Shown: positions 57,772-64,000 of the stretch, piece by piece | Numbering within the stretch: position 1 is the first letter of the stretch | Layout: each line of letters starts with the position of its first letter | From: Sanderia malayensis | Taxonomy: Eukaryota; Cnidaria; Scyphozoa; Semaeostomeae; Pelagiidae | NCBI GenBank assembly: GCA_013076295.1 | Contig: RQOL01000699.1 | Location: 1,550,001 to 1,614,000 of the forward strand | Direction: 5' to 3' | Length of the DNA: 64,000 nucleotides | The notes under the pieces: generated by a model | Databases searched by the model: none | The model's input: only the letters and a program-made list of their open reading frames with translations | What the model was told of the DNA's origin: nothing | Translations under genes and position numbers: made by a program

Positions 57772-60700
57772 ATGGAAGGGACTATTGCACCTCGTTCGTA
57801 CCAACAGATAGCACCATCACAACAAACACAACCAGTGCAGCCAGGACCTCCACAACAGCATTACATGACAACTAGTGATGTTGCTTCGTTGCAAAGACAA
57901 GTCGATCGCATAACTCAAGAAGGACAGTTCCTGAGCGTTCAGCCCAATGATGTACAACAAATTGGAGTGCTTGAGAATGAGAAATTACTCGTCTACAGAC
58001 ACCCGCTGTTTCCCTTGCTTGGTAAGATCTTTGAGAAGTGCGAAGTGGCTACAAATTCCCTCGATGCAGTGAATTCACAGACTTTCGATCAAGAAATCAA
58101 AAGTTTTATCATGCAGCAAGCCAAAGAAAACAAGCCTTTCTTCACTGATGATGCCGACACAGATCAGCTCGTAAGTATTCAACTATGCAAAAGTGGGCCT
58201 AATCATTTTCGTGTTTTGTATTTCCAGCCACGTATGATATTTAATCAGAATAACAAACATTTATCTATCATTTGGAAATCAAGCTTATGGGCCCCAATGC
58301 ATGTTTGTTCTTCCGCGACCTCAAAAGCTTATTACAAGTTATTACTTCTTCCGGTCTGATTGTTTACTTTCATTTACTGATTTCCGGCTTCAACAACATC
58401 TGAGATTACCGGCCGACCCTTTTGTTTTGTGGCGTTACCCACTCTCCACCAGGTTGCTCCATCTTTGTCTCTATTTCCTTATGCCAGTCAAAATTTTATT
58501 CTAAGCATGCTCCCCATGGCAGCCAAGGCATTGCTCTGCTACACAGCAACATCAGTCAATATCAATCAACAACAATCTAATAGCTTTATGACACAATGGC
58601 TTTCAAGCGTAACTTTGCAAGCTTGCTAATGAACGGACTGATTGAGTAATGCAAACTGCATATATCTTTTATAACACAACATGAAATTTAGTTTTTCAAA
58701 GTGACCACACCCAATCAACAAGACCTGTTCACACCCTACAGACCTTTGCAAAGCCATAATGCCACCCCCAAAAAGTGCCAGTCTGTCCCTGCAAGAAATT
58801 TGGGTGCATTTGTGCACCCGAATTTCACCCGAGTGCATCAAACATCTCTTCACAAGACACCTGAACTACAATACTCCTGAGCATCTGCTTGACATTTTCT
58901 CGTTGTTTCGTAGATGCTGAAGGCTCTGCAGGTATTGAGAATACATTTGTTGGAGATGGAGAAAGTCAATGAATTATGCAAGGACTTTTGTAGCAGATAC
59001 ATTGCTTGCTTGAAAGGAAAGTTGAACAGTGAGAACTTGATGAGAACGCTGAACATCAACTCTGATTCTCCTCCTCCAGAAGATTTTGTAGACGGCAATT
59101 CTCCCATTTCACTCAGCCCAGTGCAGCACTCACAAAATACTTCTTTTGCATCTGCAGCATTGGCTTCACAATTTGGCAGTCAACGACAGGTAGGGGCAAA
59201 ACCTTTTCATTTTTGAAGCAAGCCATTATCAATGAAGTTCTGAATTCTAAATATGTCTTATCACTTGTATCAGAGCGTCAAGCAAACACTTTGCCATTCT
59301 AACAATTTACATAAAGCTATATTGTACATTCATCTGTTTTTTCATTTAATGTTACAGGTAGAGCCTCTTCCTGTGCCAACTTTACCCCAGCAAACATCTC
59401 TTCCACTTCCCATCAGCCCTGTACCACCTGTCCAGCAGTTGACACCAGATATGTCAGACAGTAGCCTGCTGTCCACCCCAACTTCACCAATGGACGAAAG
59501 CCCAAGCTTAGGTGATGCTGATGGCAAAAAGAATGCCAGTAAACGAGGCATTTTTCCGAAGCATGCAACTAACATCATGAAAGCATGGTTGTTCCAGCAC
59601 TTAGTGGTATGTGTTTGGTAAACTTTAATAGGATTGGCAGATTTGATTCTTTTTTATGCTAGAAAGGCTTTACAGATAGTGTTGGCATAGGTGTTGACTT
59701 TGGGGGGCTTTAAGGCACAGCCTTCGTTGGAAATTAACAGTACATTTACTCATCTATCTGTTACTGTAACTGTTTGATGTTGCTTTGGTAAATGGAATTT
59801 TCACGCCAAATTTCGCAACTCAATTCTTAGAGATAACCAACACCCTATTGTAACCTGACATTGATAGTTTTATTGCAAACTATTTAAACAATTATTGAAC
59901 AAAGTTCCACTTGAACCCCCTGGATGAAATATAACTCTACACTCAAAATGTTGCAGGAGTGTTTTGACAACGATTTATTTGTTTTTTTTCCAGCATCCAT
60001 ACCCGACAGAAGATGAGAAAAGACAAATAGCAAGCCAAACCAACTTAACTATCCTTCAAGTTAACAACTGGTAAGAAATAAATATATTGTATTGATTGAA
60101 CTAATTGAAAACCCAGCTTTTTTCAGTATCTCTGATTCTGATTTGCTTGACTGCGTTTGACATAAGAGTAAAGTCGCACTAAAGTCAACAGGGTTCTTCA
60201 AGATAGTGATCACCGATCTCTTGACCCAAACAGACCTAGTGAATTTTTGGGAAGCTGTTTATAAATATATGGTGATTTTCCATTCCATACGTCAGGTTTA
60301 TCAACGCAAGGAGGAGAATACTACAGCCAATGCTTGATAGCAACACGTCTTATGCAAGTCTGAGCAGAGCCAAGAAGATCAAACCGCAGAAAATTCCTGC
60401 ACAACGTGCATGGCCTGAAACGATTGGGGTTTATTCAGGTTATGCTCCTGTCGAAGGGATTCAGTATCAGACAGCTGCCGGTATGCTGTTGCAAATAGTT
60501 AATAATTTATCTTATTTCCTTTATCTATTATTTAATCCGCATCTCTCGACTTTTTTGTTTATTCTTCAACACTTGAAGATAGTCGACGCTTATCAACACA
60601 TCTGAAGACTTGAAGTGGTGGGAGTGGAAAGAGATATGAACCGAAAAGAAACTTGTTTTCCTCTTTCAATCAATCTCCCTTGCTTTTATGACGTAGTGGG

Positions 60701-61167
60701 GAATCTATGCAGTGATTGGTTGCTTATTGTCAGTTGTTAGGGCTTGATGTATTCTAGGCAATGTATTCTGGGCCCATTGTTCCATTAATTTTGTGTTTCC
60801 ATTCTTAGCTGCCGTTCCGGCTGGCTATACGGTCGTCAACCCGGGCCTAACACCACAAGGCCCGATGATTGTGAACGTTGCGACCGCGAACAACAACCAA
60901 CCATTGACAATAGGCTCACAAGTTCAACTCGTCCAAGTTTCCACCGTGCCAACAGTCGTGCAAGCAGTACCTGCCGGTCTTATTCAAGTGACTCCATCTG
61001 GGCAGGTCACTGCGTCCGGGCAAGCTCAATCTTTAGCTGTCGATACCAGTGACCTGGCCGGAGCCGCAGTTGCGGATACGAAAACGTCAGCAACCGCCTT
61101 CAGAGTCGTGGAGAGTTCAACCGGTCACGTTGAAGCGGGTAAAAAGAACGAAGAAACAATTGGTTAA
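57772..61167 (+). CDS. PKNOX: PKNOX/PREP TALE-class homeobox protein
   Basis: PREP proteins are nuclear TALE homeodomain factors that bind PBX through the MEINOX domain and regulate Hox target genes. Six coding exons: 57772-58170, 58914-59189, 59358-59606, 59994-60070, 60296-60480, 60809-61167 (514 aa). The Gln/Pro-rich N-terminus is followed by the MEINOX domain: [18 protein letters not shown] near residue 77 and [20 protein letters not shown] in exon 2. The homeodomain (about 282-343) reads [20 protein letters not shown], then [18 protein letters not shown], with recognition helix [17 protein letters not shown], the PREP signature; MEIS proteins differ downstream of it. The C-terminal tail is Val/Gln/Thr-rich, like an activation region. 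The start at 57772 is chosen because an acceptor lies just upstream in frame. One TALE gene of this type is expected in a non-vertebrate; vertebrates have PKNOX1 and PKNOX2. Confidence 0.95.
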
Positions 61168-61796
61168 AGGTTTATTTGTAAACTTATTATTTTACGCGCT
61201 TGCAGAACTCGTAAATGCGAAACGTTTTCTGTTTCGCCGCTGTTTAACAATGGGGAGCATTGTTACGGCTAGTTGAAGCCAAGTTGTCTTTAGGATGGGG
61301 TGATGAGGCGCTGCAAAAAATTAATACAATAGTGGACACAATTCTTGGGACACATATCCTTCGTCGCCATTCTCCCCCAAGAGGGTTGTATCTAGGGACA
61401 GTCTTATACAATATCGACAAGGGGTCTGACTGAGAGAACAGCATTTTTTAGGGGGCGTGGGGGTTGAATAGCACACGAAAAAAGAAATTTGTGTTTTGAT
61501 AGCTTTTGTTCGTGTTTTCTGTCCCAAAGTGTCCCAAAGACTTTTGTGCACCATTGTAGCTTATGCTTTTATCGTGTAGGTTCATAGAGTAGGTACAATA
61601 TTTTTGGTGTACGTTTTCACTGCGTAGCAGTCTAAGCCCAACGTACACGCGGTGAATCTCGTTTTATTGGTCTCGACTGTAAAATGTAGGTCTCAGACGA
61701 TTATTCAATTATTTTAAATTTATTTTGATTATTTGGCATTAGTATATGGGCCCAAGGCCGCAAATCGAAGCTTAGTCATTTCGTAGTTTTAGTAAG
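61168..61796. other. PKNOX 3' flank
   Basis: Probable 3' UTR and intergenic sequence; no exon recognised. Confidence 0.45.
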
Positions 61797-62081
61797 TCAT
61801 GTATCGAATTTGATTTTAAATTTTCTGACAATACGATTGTAACAAGGCTGGCTTTCTCTTGCACCTTCACTATCATTATTCTTTCTGAGGCTTATGGCAT
61901 TGTCGGCATATGGTTTGGTTTCAGTCATCGCTTCAATCCGCCTCCGCAGCGGCTTTAGGAGTGACGTCACACGACCGCACAGCTCCTCCGCATTTTGAGG
62001 CTGGCTGTTTTTAGTTGCGCTTTTGAATAAGTGAGCAGCAGTGAAAAATGAAACACACACAATACCGGCAGAAAAAATCAC
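61797..62081 (-). CDS. Possible small single-pass membrane protein (94 aa)
   Basis: An intronless frame. Residues 1 to about 17 (MIFSAGIVCVSFFTAAH) are hydrophobic, a signal anchor or signal peptide; the rest is polar and basic with SLLKPLRRRIEAMTETKP. It lies in the 1.1 kb between PKNOX and SDHD, on the SDHD strand and downstream of it, so it might instead be random sequence or SDHD 3' flank. No homologue is known to me; conservation in a related genome would decide. Confidence 0.3.
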   Translation of the reverse strand: MIFSAGIVCVSFFTAAHLFKSATKNSQPQNAEELCGRVTSLLKPLRRRIEAMTETKPYADNAISLRKNNDSEGARESQPCYNRIVRKFKIKFDT

Positions 62082-62303
62082 ATAATATATGAGTTAAAGT
62101 AAATTAAATACACAGCATTTAAATTACATGCAAGCAGTCAGCAACAGCAATTTGGATGATTTCTGAACTCCAAACCCCCCTGTGTAAGTATATGAAACTA
62201 TTTTGATTATCAATGAAATTTTTAAAGACACCACGGGGTCAGCTGGTCAGCACCCAGAGTACAAAGATCACCCAAAATCAAAGCATTAAAGCCACTTGGC
62301 ATT

Positions 62304-63709
62304 TTACAAGCTCAATGTAAGTGCAATGAGTTTACAGATGCCAACGTCTTTGTAGTTGATGTAAGCAAAGCCGGCAAGCTGTACAGCAAGTGCTCCCATC
62401 GAAAGGTATTCAACTGCTTTGAGGGGAATGCCACGAGGCACGTAGTCGAGGATGATGTGATGCAATCCCCTGTAATAAAAGGAGAGATTTAATGCCTGAT
62501 GGTAAGACTGTTTTCATTATGTTTTCAATATATCTCATAATGCAGTATCATTGTACAGCTCATCTAATGTAGTAATACAATACCTACTTAGACGATTAGA
62601 CGTCAAGCACTGCAATACCATACCTACCCATGCCTATGGGGTAGGTATTGCATTACTCATTATATACAAGATGCATTACCAATAATATACAAGATATCTA
62701 GATGGATAAATAGCTCATTGGTTATAGTACAGGTGTTTGGATGAATGAATTTACTTTGGCACAAATCATATACGTTTTTATATGGTGGATTTAAGATATT
62801 GCAAAATTAGACGTAAAGATATTGCATACCAGTAGTTATGAAATGGAATCAGGACCCCAAGAGCGTAATCCACAGGGGCTCCAGGGAATGCCATTGCAAC
62901 TGGAACACAACCTAATAATCCAATGGCCACAGCACGTTCGTTGAACCAGTGTTTTGTGTAGTTTTTGCCCCTTGTCACTGAAATATTAATAGTCATAAAA
63001 ATATGAGTGTCATACAGATTGTGCTTTGAATTAAACAAAATTGTATAAGAATTTGATTTTAACTGATGAAATATTAATTACTCACAGGCAGCAGAGAGGT
63101 TGGCACTTGTATGAATTATAGCACGGTCATTGTTGTTACCCAAATCAATTGCTAAAATGAATGAAAACCTAGCTGATTATATACTGTGATATAATATAGA
63201 TCTAGATTGCAGATTGCAACCATACACTATCAACCATTATCATTTGAAAGATGTCTTTCAAGGAATGACAAAGCAAATGGTAGGCTGTTAGAAGTTCATT
63301 TAAATATCCAGCATACTTTTCCGAGAGCAGGCAGCAAGAAGTGGACGAGCTTTGGAGCGAAACTGGATTCCTGATGCTGCAAAATTGAAAATTAATCACA
63401 GTGAGTGAAGAAAACACAAGGCACATGGCATGAATATGCAATACAGGCAATAAGACGGAGCAAATAATTTAAATTTAACGTAGGTAGAGTGATAATGCCA
63501 AACCAACACAAATATTGGTTGGGCATGTCTCGTTGTTAAACTACAAATGTGGGAAATATGGACGGGCCTAGCTCGAATGGAAGGAAGTCTTAAATAATAT
63601 CGCAAAATTTACAGAGATTGTTTTATTTTGCTGCTTGAAAAAAGTACAGTAAAATACACGAACCTCCAAAGAAAACTCCATTGCAAGACCTTCTGATAAG
63701 AGCAGACAT
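62304..63709 (-). CDS. SDHD: Succinate dehydrogenase cytochrome b small subunit (CybS)
   Basis: SDHD is the second membrane anchor of mitochondrial complex II, contributing to haem b and ubiquinone binding with SDHC. Five exons: 63664-63709, 63317-63376, 63086-63151, 62830-62977, 62304-62469 (161 aa; the human protein is 159). The N-terminus (MSALIRRSCNGVFFGASGIQ) is presequence-like. The mature part has KHWFNERAVAIGLLGCVPVA (family LHWTSERVVSVLLLG), a second helix ending PFHNYWGLHHIILDYVP, where the His/Tyr-Asp residues of the haem and quinone sites fall, and the signature end YINYKDVGICKLIALTLSL. Its partner gene SDHC lies 53 kb away on the same strand, and dixin lies nearby as in vertebrates. 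Confidence 0.95.
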
Positions 63710-64000
63710 TTTCCCTAAATTTTTGCTACAGATACAAACAAAAATCTACTTCTCACCAATGTCCCATACAAGTTGGGCGAAAAGCTGTTGATGATTGTGA
63801 CACGTTGCGAAGTCGCTTAGTCCTTCGCAGAGGCCCAGAGAACGATTAGAGACCGGAATTGGATGGGTAAAGAAGTTTTAGGACCGCATTGCTAAATTAC
63901 CGAACCGGATAAAATTAAAATGTTAATGTTTTGATGGGGGCATGTGCTCTAATGACATCATCAATAATTACATCATGCATTATGAAAGGGTTTTCCCCTG
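63710..64000. promoter_or_regulatory. SDHD upstream region
   Basis: Presumed promoter. No clear motif; a short tract near 63960 (CATCATCAATAATTACATCA) is A+T-rich. Confidence 0.35.

Overview
This is a window of nuclear DNA from an animal, probably an early-branching (non-bilaterian) or otherwise slowly evolving invertebrate. The evidence is animal-only or animal-typical proteins (dixin, an ETS factor, a PKNOX/PREP TALE homeobox protein, STIL, RSF1), short spliceosomal introns (mostly 60-900 bp, GT-AG), an A+T-rich background, TTAGGG-type repeats and many small TA-flanked inverted-repeat elements. The species cannot be fixed from the sequence alone. There is no operon, CRISPR array or prokaryotic gene.

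Layout, left to right: first two coding exons of an SLC37-type sugar-phosphate exchanger (-, running off the left edge); a TTAGGG-bearing satellite array inside the divergent promoter; ARCN1/delta-COP (+); SDHC (-), head-to-head with an ETS-domain gene (+); RSF1 (-, 12 exons); a small ER-luminal EF-hand protein ending in RDEL (-); two tandem paralogues of a D-cysteine desulfhydrase/ACC-deaminase-like enzyme (-); STIL (-, 21 exons); a double-FYVE protein (-); a second satellite array, again in a divergent promoter; an unrecognised coiled-coil gene (+); a possible unrecognised gene (-); dixin/DIXDC1 (+, 15 exons); PKNOX/PREP (+); a possible 94-residue single-pass protein (-); and SDHD (-).

Exon models were built by hand from splice signals, reading-frame continuity and recall of the protein families. 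For nearly all genes the exon lengths sum to an intact frame (for example 367 aa for both desulfhydrase copies, 189 aa SDHC, 161 aa SDHD, 594 aa double-FYVE, 785 aa dixin, 514 aa PKNOX, 1407 aa RSF1, about 1138 aa STIL).

Functionally the genes are mostly housekeeping or developmental: COPI traffic (ARCN1), both membrane anchors of respiratory complex II (SDHC and SDHD), chromatin remodelling (RSF1), centriole duplication (STIL), Wnt signalling (dixin) and two transcription factors. The most striking large-scale point is that SLC37A, ARCN1, ETS, RSF1, dixin, PKNOX and SDHD all have human counterparts on chromosome arm 11q (SLC37A, ETS and PKNOX also on 21q), so the window looks like a compact piece of an ancestral animal linkage group. 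The most striking local point is a pair of unrelated-looking TTAGGG satellites 39 kb apart that share the same hairpin core (CTGCGCAGTA...TACTGCGCAG) and each sit between divergently transcribed genes.
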